From Paenibacillus periandrae (GTDB taxonomy: Bacteria > Bacillota > Bacilli > Paenibacillales > NBRC-103111), in assembly GCF_022458865.1 (NCBI RefSeq), contig NZ_JAJNMU010000014.1, positions 62,001 to 126,000 on the forward strand: 64,000 nucleotides of DNA, in the 5' to 3' direction. The translations under genes were made by a program, and so were the position numbers. Shown piece after piece: positions 42,317 to 52,800 of this stretch (within the stretch, counting starts at the first letter, position 1; each line of letters starts with the position of its first letter). Below the pieces are notes generated by a model. The model did no database searches, was not told the origin of the DNA, and saw only the letters and a program-made list of their open reading frames with translations.

Positions 42317-43273
42317 TTAAAATAAACGGGTTCCATTCACTTTTTTCGAAATGCTGTTAGCCGACACAATAAGTACAAGCGATAGCACCGATTGAAAAAT
42401 ACCTACAGCCGCTGCAAAGCTGAAGTCTGCGTCTATGAGTCCTCTTCGATAAACGAAGGATTGGATCACATCGGCTGTTTCATAAGTAGGACCGCTATAT
42501 AACAAAATAATTTTCTCAAAGCCTACGGATAACATGTGACCGATCGTTAGCAAGAATAAAATCGTGGCCACAGTAGAAATGCCCGGAAGCGTGATATGCC
42601 GAATTTTATGCCACCGATTAGCACCATCAATCGTTGCTGCTTCATAGAGCAGCGGATCAATGGAAGCCAGAGCAGCCAAATAAATAATCGAATTCCAGCC
42701 CATGCCCTGCCATATTTCCGAGCTGATAAAAATCGTCCGGAACCATTCCGGCAGCGACATGAAGGTCTTGGCCTCCATACCGAACATATGAGTAATCTGA
42801 TTGATCAATCCGGTTGTTGACAAGAAGTTAACCAGCATGCCCGCTACGACTACCGTAGATAAAAAGTGCGGCACATACGTGACAGTTTGAATCACTCTTT
42901 TAAATAGCTGAACTCGGAGCTCGTTCATTAGAATCGCGAATATGATGGGTGCCGGGAAATAAAAAATCAACGAGTAGACATTGATCATTAACGTGTTGCG
43001 GACAACCTTCCAAAAATAAGGATCTGTCAAAAACTGCTGAAAATACTTCGTGCCCGCCCACGGACTGGCGAAGAAACCCTTCATAATGGAGTATTCCTGA
43101 AAAGCCATTAAATTGCCAACCATTGGCGCATAATGAAAAATCAGAAAATAGATGAACGGGAGCGCAAACATCGTATAAAGAAACTTGCTTTTATTCAGCT
43201 TCTTGAGGGTCACTGTCCATCTATTTTTGCGGACGGCGACGTGCTGGGGCGGCAGCTTCTGGTGATCGATCAC
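42317..43273 (-). CDS. Carbohydrate ABC permease, LplB/YteP type
   Basis: 318 residues, six membrane helices, EAA loop YEAATIDGANRWHKIRHITLPGISTVA. The segment GFFASPWAGTKYFQQFLTDPYFWKVVRNTL is characteristic of LplB/YteP. The GTG start at 43273 has AAGGAG rather far upstream (about 18 bases), so the true start may be slightly different. Pairs with the LplC-type permease 44 bp downstream. Confidence 0.85.
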   Translation of the reverse strand: MIDHQKLPPQHVAVRKNRWTVTLKKLNKSKFLYTMFALPFIYFLIFHYAPMVGNLMAFQEYSIMKGFFASPWAGTKYFQQFLTDPYFWKVVRNTLMINVYSLIFYFPAPIIFAILMNELRVQLFKRVIQTVTYVPHFLSTVVVAGMLVNFLSTTGLINQITHMFGMEAKTFMSLPEWFRTIFISSEIWQGMGWNSIIYLAALASIDPLLYEAATIDGANRWHKIRHITLPGISTVATILFLLTIGHMLSVGFEKIILLYSGPTYETADVIQSFVYRRGLIDADFSFAAAVGIFQSVLSLVLIVSANSISKKVNGTRLF

Positions 43274-43361
43274 AGTTGATATAACAATCCACTCCTTTAT
43301 TTAGAAAGTAAAAGGAACCAAGGCCCGTAACCTGAGACTTGGCTCCCTCTAGATCTGCTCC

Positions 43362-44984
43362 TTATTTCACTCTGGCTAGAGCATCATTATAAATTTTTTC
43401 GATATCGCTGGCCCCTTTATCCTTACACTGCTTGATAAAATTATCCCAATCGTTCAAAGCCCCATCGGTCATAATATATTTATCCATATTTTGCGTCATA
43501 AAGGCATCCAATTGTGTTCTCAATTGTTTTAATTTCTCGCGCTCATCTTTGTTAAACGGAGGATCAAACGACTGTCTGAAGGCAAGACCATCGGTTAAAG
43601 CCTTCAGATTCTTATCTCCCCATTCGAGGAATTCCTTAGGCTGTGACGCAATACTCGGATTGTCATCCGCATACAGACCCAAGCCCAAATAACCTAGGCC
43701 AAGCGCAGATGCCATAGCACGGTATGGGTCCGGCTTATCTTTAAACTTATTCAGGGTAGCATCGGAAATTTTGTACACGTTATTCGCGAAGGTGTAATCG
43801 GTGTTCTCTACGCCCCAGCTCGTCAGCTTCATGCCTTCATCGCTGTACATCCAATCGATAAATTGGATCACTTGATCCGGATTTTTGATTTTGGCACTGA
43901 TCGCATAGGATTCACCCAGATGGTCTAATTGGTACACGGCATTTCGTTTAACTCCTTTATCGCTCTCCATCGTAGGCAGCAGGTCAAACTTGGCTTCAGG
44001 CTCCTTCTTTTGCAGAGCGAGGTTGAAATTCGTTGCAAATCCATTATTGTCCTGGAAGAACAAGGACTTGCCTGAGCTTAGCTTCTCCTGCCAAATTTGC
44101 GATGTGGCTGTTGCGTAATCAGGGTCCAGCAGCTTTTCCTTATACAGCTTATGCAGGTATGTCACGGCATCTTTAAATTCGGGCATCGCCGGGCCGAATT
44201 TGTATTGCTTCAGCTTCGGATCATAGTATACCTTTGTGCCGTTAATATTCGTGTAACCGCTGCCAAATCCAAAAGCAATCGGATTGAGCAGATTTTCTGT
44301 TCCTGTCAGGCCATTCGCAGCGCGGCTTGTGAAAGGGAACGTGTCGGGATAGGCTTCTTTAAATTTCTTTAACACCGTATAAAGCTCCTCGTAGGTTGAA
44401 GGCGCCTTCAAATTGAGCTTGGTCAATAAATCAACACGGATCATCGGTACCTGACCTGCCTGAACCGCCCACTTTTGCACCAATGGAAAGCCAAACAGCT
44501 TGCCGTCAAATTTGTTTTTGTTAATTTCCGGGTGCTCTTGTAGAATTTTTTTGAAGTTCGGCATCTTCTCCAGATAAGGCGTCAAATCCAGAAAAATACC
44601 TGAATCTGCAAAGTTGGACAGATCATCCTGCTTCACCATAATAACGTCCGGAATACTGTTCGTCGCGATCAAGGTTTTCTTTTTATCATCGTAGTTGCTT
44701 TGAGGTGTACTTTGTAATTCCAGCTTCACATTTTTCTTTTTCAAAATTTCCTGAACGGCTTGTGAATCGGATACCAATGCCTGAGACGGATGCTCATATC
44801 TCATCCATGATAAAACGAGAGGCTTGCCGCTATCCGCCGGTTTGGCCGCTTCTGCCGGCTTGGCTGTTTCCGCTGGTTTAGCTACCTCGGCTGGCTTCGC
44901 AGTTTCCCCGCAGCCGGCTAGCAGACCTCCTAATAAAGCAACCGCACAGCCCGCCCCTACATATCCCTTTTTTCCCTTTTGCAT
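43362..44984 (-). CDS. Extracellular sugar-binding lipoprotein, LplA type
   Basis: 540 residues with lipobox GLLAGC, then a linker of five AKPAE-type repeats (residues about 28-55) which spaces the domain from the membrane. The body is a family 1 solute-binding protein: LSWMRYEHPSQALV, PDVIMVKQDDLSNFADSGIFLDL and the C-terminal WDNFIKQCKDKGA. AAGGAGG precedes the ATG. The start of a three-gene importer unit; the AraC-type regulator encoded upstream presumably controls it. Ligand unknown. Confidence 0.85.
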   Translation of the reverse strand: MQKGKKGYVGAGCAVALLGGLLAGCGETAKPAEVAKPAETAKPAEAAKPADSGKPLVLSWMRYEHPSQALVSDSQAVQEILKKKNVKLELQSTPQSNYDDKKKTLIATNSIPDVIMVKQDDLSNFADSGIFLDLTPYLEKMPNFKKILQEHPEINKNKFDGKLFGFPLVQKWAVQAGQVPMIRVDLLTKLNLKAPSTYEELYTVLKKFKEAYPDTFPFTSRAANGLTGTENLLNPIAFGFGSGYTNINGTKVYYDPKLKQYKFGPAMPEFKDAVTYLHKLYKEKLLDPDYATATSQIWQEKLSSGKSLFFQDNNGFATNFNLALQKKEPEAKFDLLPTMESDKGVKRNAVYQLDHLGESYAISAKIKNPDQVIQFIDWMYSDEGMKLTSWGVENTDYTFANNVYKISDATLNKFKDKPDPYRAMASALGLGYLGLGLYADDNPSIASQPKEFLEWGDKNLKALTDGLAFRQSFDPPFNKDEREKLKQLRTQLDAFMTQNMDKYIMTDGALNDWDNFIKQCKDKGASDIEKIYNDALARVK

Positions 44985-45095
44985 GTGTCTTCCTCCTTAG
45001 TTTTTTCGCAAAAAATAACTTCGTAGGGCTGAACATCCTGTACTCGCTTGTTGACACTTTCAGCATAAGGGCTGCAGACTGCCTTTGAATATAAC

Positions 45096-45124
45096 CAAAA
45101 GGGAATAACGTAAGCCGTTATTCC
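45096..45124 (-). terminator. Terminator of the AraC-type regulator gene
   Basis: On the minus strand GGAATAACG-GCTTA-CGTTATTCC then CTTTTGG. The T tract is short, so some read-through into the sugar-binding protein gene is possible. Confidence 0.6.
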
Positions 45125-45196
45125 TCCTCAGGTTCGATGATTCATTTTTCCCCTATGAACTAAAAAGTCGCTTTAAGTCTGGAGCTTGGCCTGTGT

Positions 45197-47518
45197 TCAG
45201 GCATCCTTGCGATAATGGGCATTCCGGTAATCCATGGGGGATATGCCTTCGTGTTTTTTGAAAATGCGCAAAAAGGTGGTGCGGCTCTCGATTCCAATCT
45301 GCTGGGCGATATCGCCGATTTTCAGATCTGTATTCAATAACATTTCTTTCGCTTTGGACATCCGAATCAAGCTGATATAATCCGTAATACTTGTACCTGT
45401 GATTTCTTTGAAAATGCGGGAAATATATTTGGAAGAGAGACCTATTTCATCAGCAATACTTTCCAGATATAAATCTTTGGCATAATTGTTTTCAATATGG
45501 CTCGTGATCAGAGATATGACGGTCACCGCTTTGCGCTCCGGCTTCACTACCGTCTCGGTAATAATTTGCTCATAAAAAATGAACAATCGCCGTGTTCGTT
45601 CTGCCAGCTCGTAGGGTGACATATTTTTGTCGGTCAGCGCCATATAATCCTCTTCTGTCAGCAGCGAATACGTGCTCACCTGTCTTTCCGTCAAATAACG
45701 ATTGCCTGTATTGAATAGCTCAGCCAACAAAGCCCCCAGATAGGTGTAGGAGACGCCTCGTTCCTGATTGATGCGGATGAGACCCTCCACTTCGGTAATA
45801 AGCAGCTCCAGATCGCCTGACTTCAGAGCATTCACCACTTTATTTTCATCCAAAAATGAATAATAGTAGTTTTGCTCAATCGCCAAATCGGTGGCATCCA
45901 TAATCGACATTTCCGAATCTCTCAAACTCTGCATGGCCGTAACGGCATCGCTATACGATTTTTTAACATCATTGACCTTACTGTATGGCTTACCAAGACC
46001 AATAATAAGCTCGCAATAAATCATATCGTATTCAAAGGTTTTCTTGATCGTCTCCAACGCCCGGTTGAGTGAAGCTCGTTCATTATCCTGCTTGAGATTA
46101 ACGACACAGACGTACAAATTCTGATCGTGTTCCATTAAATAGCTATTCACATACTGCTGCATAATACCCTGTAGAACCTTCTTCATTTTCTCGATAATCA
46201 TGAGCCGGTCTGCTTCTAAGATATCGTGATAAAACCGCTCCTTGTATTGAAAGAGGAAGCAGCAGCATAAGTAGGTCCCGCTCTGAAACCCGATCTCCTC
46301 CAGCATTTGCTTCATCGGTTTTTTTTGCGTCCAGGGGTTGCCCTTGATCAGACTGGAGAAAAATTGATCCAGCAGCTCGTTCGAATACATGCTCAGCTTC
46401 TGGTTTGTATCATAATTTTGCTGCACCAGCTGATGAATACGACTTCCGATCACTTGAAATTCATCTCGTCCGCTGCCGATTTGGCTGCCTTTTTCACTTT
46501 GCAGCAAAATATCTCTTATATTTTTGATCGGATTATAAATGTTGACGCTAAAGCGGAAGGAAAATAAGATCCCGATCACGACCAGGCTGATACAGATCCA
46601 CCAAATCAGGCTAAGAATGCTGGAGGATTCATTGTTAAAGGAATGCGTTGGCGTGATTGAATAATAGTCCCATCCGTACGTATCTGATGAAATCCGCACA
46701 ATCATGGACTGGGTTTGGTCGACCTTGGCATATACCGTCTGGACGGGCCCCTGCTCAAAGAGGCTCCTGATCTGCTGAATCGTGCTCTCCTTCCACGCGC
46801 CGCCGTTTAATAGTGTATGATTATTTTTATCTATAATGACGTAAGCCGTCGAGGGGAACAGCGAGTTGTTAGTCAAGGTTGTCATGATTGACTGTACCGA
46901 TATCATCGTGACCATAGCAGCCAGCTTGCCATTGAGATATTGCGTCGTCACGCTTGGAATGACCATCTTGTTCGAGCTTTCCGCATAACGGGAAACCATA
47001 CTTGGCGGCAGCAGCTCAAAGAAACCGCTCCTCTGGATTCTTTCTCTCCAGTACTGTTTATTATAAGCGTCCAGATGATACGATTTATCAAAAAACGTCT
47101 CGAAATTGATCGCACCTTCACTTGTATACACTTTTTCATCGTCTATATACAAAAATATATTATCTATAAAAGAACTCACCATATTCTGGTTCGCCGCTAT
47201 CGCTCGCACAATAAAAGGTAAGCTCGCTTTTTCCTGATCGGTAAGCACCGAATACGGTTTGATCGTTTGGCTCACGACATCGCTGATAAGTAAATTATTG
47301 TTGGTCGATTGGGCCATGCCTAAATAAACATCGATCGTTTTGGAGGATGACTTCAGATTGACAACGAGCTTCTCTGAAACTTCCTTTTTAATCAGCTGAT
47401 CCACATTAAAAAATACGATCAATCCGATAATTACGATTGGAATTAATAGGGAAAGGAAATATAGCAGAATCTTTAGAAAAAGCTTATTCTGGGTATTGGG
47501 CAGCTTGACCCGGTACAT
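45197..47518 (-). CDS. Membrane-bound AraC family regulator (YesS-like sensor)
   Basis: 773 residues from the ATG at 47518, which has AAGGGGG six bases upstream. One membrane helix near residue 20 and another near 295 enclose an extracytoplasmic Cache-like sensor. A HAMP-like stretch follows, then a variable cytosolic part, and two HTH motifs of the AraC type close the protein (DLYLESIADEIGLSSKYISRIFKE and KIGDIAQQIGIESRTTFLRIFKKHEGISPMDYR). These regulators sense sugars outside the cell and activate the adjacent transporter in Paenibacillus and Bacillus. It lies directly upstream of the LplABC-like unit. Confidence 0.85.
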   Translation of the reverse strand: MYRVKLPNTQNKLFLKILLYFLSLLIPIVIIGLIVFFNVDQLIKKEVSEKLVVNLKSSSKTIDVYLGMAQSTNNNLLISDVVSQTIKPYSVLTDQEKASLPFIVRAIAANQNMVSSFIDNIFLYIDDEKVYTSEGAINFETFFDKSYHLDAYNKQYWRERIQRSGFFELLPPSMVSRYAESSNKMVIPSVTTQYLNGKLAAMVTMISVQSIMTTLTNNSLFPSTAYVIIDKNNHTLLNGGAWKESTIQQIRSLFEQGPVQTVYAKVDQTQSMIVRISSDTYGWDYYSITPTHSFNNESSSILSLIWWICISLVVIGILFSFRFSVNIYNPIKNIRDILLQSEKGSQIGSGRDEFQVIGSRIHQLVQQNYDTNQKLSMYSNELLDQFFSSLIKGNPWTQKKPMKQMLEEIGFQSGTYLCCCFLFQYKERFYHDILEADRLMIIEKMKKVLQGIMQQYVNSYLMEHDQNLYVCVVNLKQDNERASLNRALETIKKTFEYDMIYCELIIGLGKPYSKVNDVKKSYSDAVTAMQSLRDSEMSIMDATDLAIEQNYYYSFLDENKVVNALKSGDLELLITEVEGLIRINQERGVSYTYLGALLAELFNTGNRYLTERQVSTYSLLTEEDYMALTDKNMSPYELAERTRRLFIFYEQIITETVVKPERKAVTVISLITSHIENNYAKDLYLESIADEIGLSSKYISRIFKEITGTSITDYISLIRMSKAKEMLLNTDLKIGDIAQQIGIESRTTFLRIFKKHEGISPMDYRNAHYRKDA

Positions 47519-47696
47519 AGACATCCCCCTTTTCTCTCTAATGTAATCGATTTCATACACTTATTATAGGCTGTCTCCAGCTCTAATTACAATAAAAAAG
47601 AAATTAAAGAAAACCTGGGGAAGGTTCTCCGCCAGGTTCATGGGTCTGTTGCGCTATGTATGTGAATTGCCGGGAGACCATTTTATAAACCCGCTG

Positions 47697-47885
47697 TTAA
47701 TTAGTTAACTCCTCTGTAAGCTTGATCACATAATCGGTCAGCTCTTGGGATACGGCTTCATGGTAAGCAACAAAAAAGGGCCCTATCCCATTAATGAGAT
47801 TAGCCCTCTGTATGCTTGGCTCGTTATACAGTTCACCCGCTTGTTGCGCACCCTTTCCTGCTAACCTGTTATGATTGGAATAGGC
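47697..47885 (-). other. 62-codon in-frame continuation of the lysin gene beyond its TAG stop
   Basis: After the TAG of the glucosaminidase gene the same frame stays open for 62 codons to a TAA at 47697. It has no ATG, GTG or TTG. The end reads PFFVAYHEAVSQELTDYVIKL and looks protein-like. A strong terminator sits in the middle (47772-47808), so the stretch may be non-coding chance, a relic of a longer gene, or a read-through tail. I see nothing else in 47561-47771. Confidence 0.25.
47772..47808 (-). terminator. Terminator of the tail/lysis operon
   Basis: On the minus strand AGGGC, a small bulge, ATCTC-ATTAAT-GGGAT, then GCCCT and TTTTTTG. It lies about 78 bp after the lysin gene. Confidence 0.8.
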
Positions 47886-48500
47886 CTATTCCTCAGGCTG
47901 TCCTGACGCCTTGCGAAGCTCGTTGGCCAAACGGTGGCATTCCTGCCGGGACCCAGGATCATCCACAGCTTCATAGGCTGCTTTCAGAAAAGCGATGATT
48001 TTATTAGCATCATTCGGAACTAGCATAAAGGGTTCAACCTCGCTTTCTGCATCACATGAGAGATCCCAGTTATTCAGGCCCCATTTGTTAATAATCGCAA
48101 TCAGCTTTGCGGCATAGCTCGGATCTGTTGCGTAACCAGCCGTTTGCAATGCCTGGGCAGCACCCTCGTAATCTTTATCGGCACATCGGTCAAAAAAACC
48201 AGCTCTCGCATAACGTCCATTTTCGATTAAAAACTGCGAATGATCCCATACACTGCCGATCCAATCATCATACACGCGGAAGCCATCCGTCACATTCAGC
48301 CAATGACCGTTAATATACTCCTGTGTTTCCTGCAGCTGCCCGGAACCTTTAATGCCAAACAGATTGTTACCGGGTGCCGCTGCGCCCCAACCGCTTTCCA
48401 GTGCACCTTGGGCTATCGTAATGCTGGCCAAAATCCCCGTACGCTTCATTTCTTCAACGGCCCAAGGTGCGAGCTTGGCAATAAAATCTTGTGGGTTCAT
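47886..48500 (-). CDS. Glucosaminidase (GH73) lysin
   Basis: 204 residues. The GH73 domain is clear: FIAKLAPWAVEEMKRTGILASITIAQGALESGWG with the catalytic Glu in LESGWG, then NNLFGIKGSG and FRVYDDWIGSVWDHSQFL. The C-terminal 45 residues are a helical region rather than a cell-wall repeat. It cleaves the glycan strands of peptidoglycan to release particles from the producer. The ATG overlaps the stop of the holin gene by four bases. No signal peptide, so export depends on the holin. Confidence 0.85.
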   Translation of the reverse strand: MNPQDFIAKLAPWAVEEMKRTGILASITIAQGALESGWGAAAPGNNLFGIKGSGQLQETQEYINGHWLNVTDGFRVYDDWIGSVWDHSQFLIENGRYARAGFFDRCADKDYEGAAQALQTAGYATDPSYAAKLIAIINKWGLNNWDLSCDAESEVEPFMLVPNDANKIIAFLKAAYEAVDDPGSRQECHRLANELRKASGQPEE

Positions 48501-48820
48501 CCGTTGCGCTCCCCCTTCTCCTTGGATTCGCTAAGCTCTGGTGGGTGAATGGATTTATTTTGCAAATGCCCCGCCGCCGCTGCCACCAGAAAAGAGTTAG
48601 CAAAATTAAGCATATACAGCCGCCAATCGCTGCCGTTCGCGCCAATAGCGAGCTGTGAAGCGAGCAATATCGCGTAAGCAACTATCACTGCGTATATATC
48701 GGTAGGCATCCTCAGCCAGCGATCCACTTGGTTTTTCGTATACTGCACAATAAAAAAAGTCAACAAAGAAGCCCCGCCCATAGCAGACAGAGCCTCCCAT
48801 GTAAAAAATTGATTTTCCAT
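48497..48820 (-). CDS. Phage holin-like membrane protein
   Basis: 107 residues with three hydrophobic helices (about 10-25, 40-60, 68-90) and a charged C-terminus (ESKEKGERNG), the layout of bacillar holins. AAAGGAG precedes the ATG. It lies between the XhlA-like gene and the lysin, and overlaps the lysin start, which fixes its role as the pore former of the lysis cassette. Confidence 0.75.
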   Translation of the reverse strand: MENQFFTWEALSAMGGASLLTFFIVQYTKNQVDRWLRMPTDIYAVIVAYAILLASQLAIGANGSDWRLYMLNFANSFLVAAAAGHLQNKSIHPPELSESKEKGERNG

Positions 48821-48860
48821 CCTGTCACTCCTTTCCTCCCTACTCTATGTTATACAGCTA

Positions 48861-49136
48861 TCACGGGGTCGTATTGAGGCCTCCCTTAATAATAAAACCG
48901 ATAATAGCCAGGATGATCGCTCCAATAACGGTAGTCGCCAGCCAGCTGGTCAACTTATCGATCTTATCCAGCCGCCGATGCGCCGACTTCGTTGACTCCA
49001 TCGCTTTCTTGGCAATCGTCTCGACTTCTTCCAGCTTTTTGGACATATCCTTGAGGGTATCCATTTTCGTAGAAAGCTCCCGCAAATCAATTCTCACATT
49101 GGTTAGCTGATCCTGAATCTTCTGAGCTTCTTCCAT
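48861..49136 (-). CDS. XhlA-like haemolysin/holin accessory protein
   Basis: 91 residues: a long amphipathic coiled coil (LRELSTKMDTLKDMSKKLEEVETI) followed by one C-terminal membrane helix (LATTVIGAIILAIIGFIIKGG). This matches XhlA of the PBSX lysis cassette, which works with a holin in membrane disruption. GAGGAGGAG precedes the ATG. Confidence 0.8.
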   Translation of the reverse strand: MEEAQKIQDQLTNVRIDLRELSTKMDTLKDMSKKLEEVETIAKKAMESTKSAHRRLDKIDKLTSWLATTVIGAIILAIIGFIIKGGLNTTP

Positions 49137-49223
49137 TTATTCTCCTCCTCCTCCACCAACTTTCTTGTGAAAAAAATAGCCCCGCTAGGGTGCAGGGCCG
49201 TTGTATGCGTATATTCAAAAAGA

Positions 49224-49838
49224 TTACTTGGACCAAGTCACCGATTCGATGTCATCCAAGCTATTGGCTGACAATACTTGTGACTTTAATGTCCAGTACT
49301 TGGTTATTAGACTATTTTTGTGGGTTAATCCATCCGCATATACTTGTTTAAATTGATTTATCGTATGCGGGACGGGTAGCCCTGATGCTTTCCAGTAGAT
49401 TTTCTCTGTAACGATTTCAGCCATGATCGCATTCAGCATTCCACCCAAATTGGTCTGTGCTTCGTAGTCAAAATCGTAGGTGTGTTCGTCTTCGAGTGCA
49501 TTTGAAGTAAAACCGGACAATATAGCGGCATTGCAGGCATTATTTAATATGGATATTTTGGATTGTCGAATGTCCTCCAATATATATGAAGCTGCACGGC
49601 CTTCCCCCCATGTCTCAGTCTCGAGATTAAATTGAGGTTTGTAGAGTCCTTCTGGGGGCCTGATCGAGACTCTGTGTCCTACTACTACAGGTGCGATAGG
49701 TTCTGAAGGCTTCTCAGCCTCGCCTTCTTCGTTAGAATCAGGTAACTTGTATAAAGGAAATACACCTGTTTCGTTGTCGTCCACTAATGTTACGTCCGTC
49801 ATATATCCGTCAAGATTGATTATGATTGCTTCTTTCAT
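49224..49838 (-). CDS. Tail fibre assembly/accessory protein (DUF4376-like)
   Basis: 204 residues. The N-terminal half contains an acidic linker (NEEGEAEKPSEP); the C-terminal half (ILEDIRQSKISILNNACNAAILSGFTS, DFDYEAQTNLGGML) resembles DUF4376-type proteins that follow phage tail-fibre genes and help their folding or attachment. AAAGGAGG precedes the ATG. It lies 12 bp after the fibre gene. The assignment rests mainly on location and weak motif similarity. Confidence 0.6.
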   Translation of the reverse strand: MKEAIIINLDGYMTDVTLVDDNETGVFPLYKLPDSNEEGEAEKPSEPIAPVVVGHRVSIRPPEGLYKPQFNLETETWGEGRAASYILEDIRQSKISILNNACNAAILSGFTSNALEDEHTYDFDYEAQTNLGGMLNAIMAEIVTEKIYWKASGLPVPHTINQFKQVYADGLTHKNSLITKYWTLKSQVLSANSLDDIESVTWSK

Positions 49839-49850
49839 GGTAGACCTCCT

Positions 49851-52800
49851 TTATTGTTCAGCAAGAAATGAAATATTACTTAATGAAAAAGACATGTTGT
49901 TCCCAGAAATAAACATGACACGTCCGTCATCGAAAACTTGTGCTGTACCTATCACAGTACCATCACCTGAATATACAGCAAATAATTCACGGGATGACGG
50001 TCTATAACCCTGTGGTAGGACAAAGATGGGCACATTTGTTGAAGCTGTGCCTGACTTAATAGCCCCGCGAAGCCTAACAAACCCATTAGCTTTATAGTAA
50101 CTTGCTGTTGCAAAAAAAGAGCCAACGTTAACCCACCCATTTAACAATGTTGGCGTGATCCATTGTATTTTCTCTTTCTCTGCCTTCGTATTCTCCAGCA
50201 CTCCTACTCTGGTTGTCACATCCGCTTGATTATCTGCCAGCATATCGACAACCGTTTTGAGATTGCTGGCGTACACACCTTGGATGGATTGAACGTTGCT
50301 GGTTAGGCTGTATTGATCGAGCGCGAGATAGGTGACGGTATAGGATGCTGATAGATCATAGTCACCCCAATTTGTGTAATATCTATCATTGCCATAATTG
50401 GATACATCGGCAGATATAGTTGACCATTTCGCATCCAGCATACCATTCTTGTAAATTGCAAATTTCTTTGCCACCCTGTTTTTGAGTGGACTTCCGGGAG
50501 CTATACGATTTATTTGTGCTGTATTACCCGTGGACCAATAGAGATCAGCCCTTTCCCTCACAATCATCCCATTGCCTACCTCGATATGATTCAGCCCTTC
50601 GTGTAGTGTGATATCGCCCTCTACAGCGATTTCCTCCACTGTTGGTGTAACTAGTTGGTATTGGAGTTTGTAGGGTTTCACGCTTGGTGGGCGATTTGTC
50701 GGATTTGAAGCATAAGTAATATCAGTATACCACTGTGAATCCAACGGCACAGCACCTATAGTATACCAATACTTGTTGCCCGAACCTGTATACGGTGCTG
50801 GTGATGCTGTGTTAGTAGACGACATCTTCCACCCATTGAAATACGCCCGTATCTCTTCGGTAGACGGTGTGTAGGATTCTCCCCACCCACTATCAGTGTC
50901 GGCAATGGACAAATAAACAATGTTACTGACACTACCATCTATATAACTTCTATCCATAGCGCCTTGAACACCTGCGCCTGTACCAAAAATAGTTGTTTGA
51001 AGCGGTTTTCCATCGTACTTTACTGTGTTGTGGGATATAACCCCTCCATTAGAGCTAATCATATTGCCAGATGAAGTAAACTTAACAGTTTTAAATCCCG
51101 ATTGATCACTATCATAAAGCCAAGTTAAACTCCCATCCAAGTCCATCCACTTTATTCTTGATAGCTTCCAATACTTTCCGTCCCTCTTATACAGCGTATC
51201 GAAAATCGTGTTATCCATATTAGAAGCAAGCTGCACGTTAGGGAAGAACAGATAATCGTCTGCTTTGGGTTTGAATGGTAGGGCTGTTGATCCAATGTTG
51301 AGCATGAGGTTGTCTGTATAAAATGAACCCGTTGTTGGATTGTTTGTTGATACCTTGATAAATTTAGTACCTGTCGGTGCTATGACAGATATATTGCTAC
51401 CACTTGATGGCACATAATAAAACGATGGCGCGCCTATGTTGACTTTATTTAAATCCAAAAACTCCATATATAATTGTGGATGAGTGAAAGTGCCTGATAG
51501 CGTATAAGAAACACCTTCCATTGCATCTACGATAACATTGGATGCTTGATAGTTTGCTGTGGCAGTTTGCTCTAATCGATACGGTTTTGTAACTGTGACT
51601 GTACTAGCTAAATTCCATTCACTGAACGGCGGCAGCAAGTTTTCCCCTTGTTTAATCACATATGGATTCACAATCGACTTCATGTCATCCACGTAAGGAT
51701 ATTTGGCTGCGATTTGTGCGGCTGTCATGCCTGCAAGTGCGTTATACTCGGCTTGGGTTATGTTGTACAGCCTAATCCCATCGAAAAATCCAGTTGCCCC
51801 TGCACCTCCTGTTACAATCGCACTCACTCTTGCACTCGTGGTTCCAGTACCAAAGGAAGAAGGTTGAATACCCGTCCAAACAAAATTCATTTTACTTGTA
51901 TCGGTAATCAATTGCGATGTAGTCTCGCTACTTCCAGTGCCTCCTGTTGGGAACAACGTTAGTTTTACATTGGTTCCCGTTCCGTTTCTTATAAATCCTG
52001 CTAGAAGGTAATATTTAGTAGTATCAATACTTGGAATTACCTCTTTGCGAAATGCCCCATACGTCGATCCCGAAACCGTAATTTTCAAGGCATTAGAACC
52101 ATAAATGGCGTTGGCTGTATCTAACGCAAGGGTAGATGCTTCCGCTGTCCACTTACTTATGTCCTCACAATTCCCGTCCCTACCCAGCAAATTAATCAAC
52201 GTACGCCCCGTGATATTCAGCAGGTTATACGGTGTATTACGTGGCACAGTCACTATCTGGTGACCATAACCAAGGTTGAGCGGTGTAGCTGCTGGGCTTG
52301 TGGAAACAACCGAATCCACGTAAGCAGTCGTAGCTATTTGTGCATTGTTGGAACCTGCCGTAGCCGTGGGTGCAGTGGGCACACCCGTTAAAGCAGGAGA
52401 GACCAGCGGTGCCTCGGTCTGCTGAAAGGTTAACGCTGTAGAACCCAGTATTACTGTACCGGTATTGGTCATTCTCCATAGGGTTTGTCGGCCCACCGTT
52501 CCCTCACGAACAAATACCTCAACACCATTGGCAAGCTTTGCTGACGTATCGGCATCTGCTGCCCGTGCCCAAGCTCCAGCCTTTACGACATAGATACCAT
52601 TTTGGCTGTCTGTGTTTTGATTTTTAACCAAAATACGATCTTCAGCAGTAACAGCAATACCATTAATCGTTTGGGTTCCAGACAAAGTGATATTCTCCGT
52701 AGTTCCAACACGCACATCAGATTTCACAGACAGCGATTGTATGGAGGTGATCTCAGCTGATTTCTCCTGCAGCTCCTTCAAAGCCTCATACGTCCTGTTC

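Noticed and set aside
44820..44905. Short repeats in the sugar-binding lipoprotein gene
   Set aside because: They encode the AKPAE linker after the lipobox and need no other explanation.
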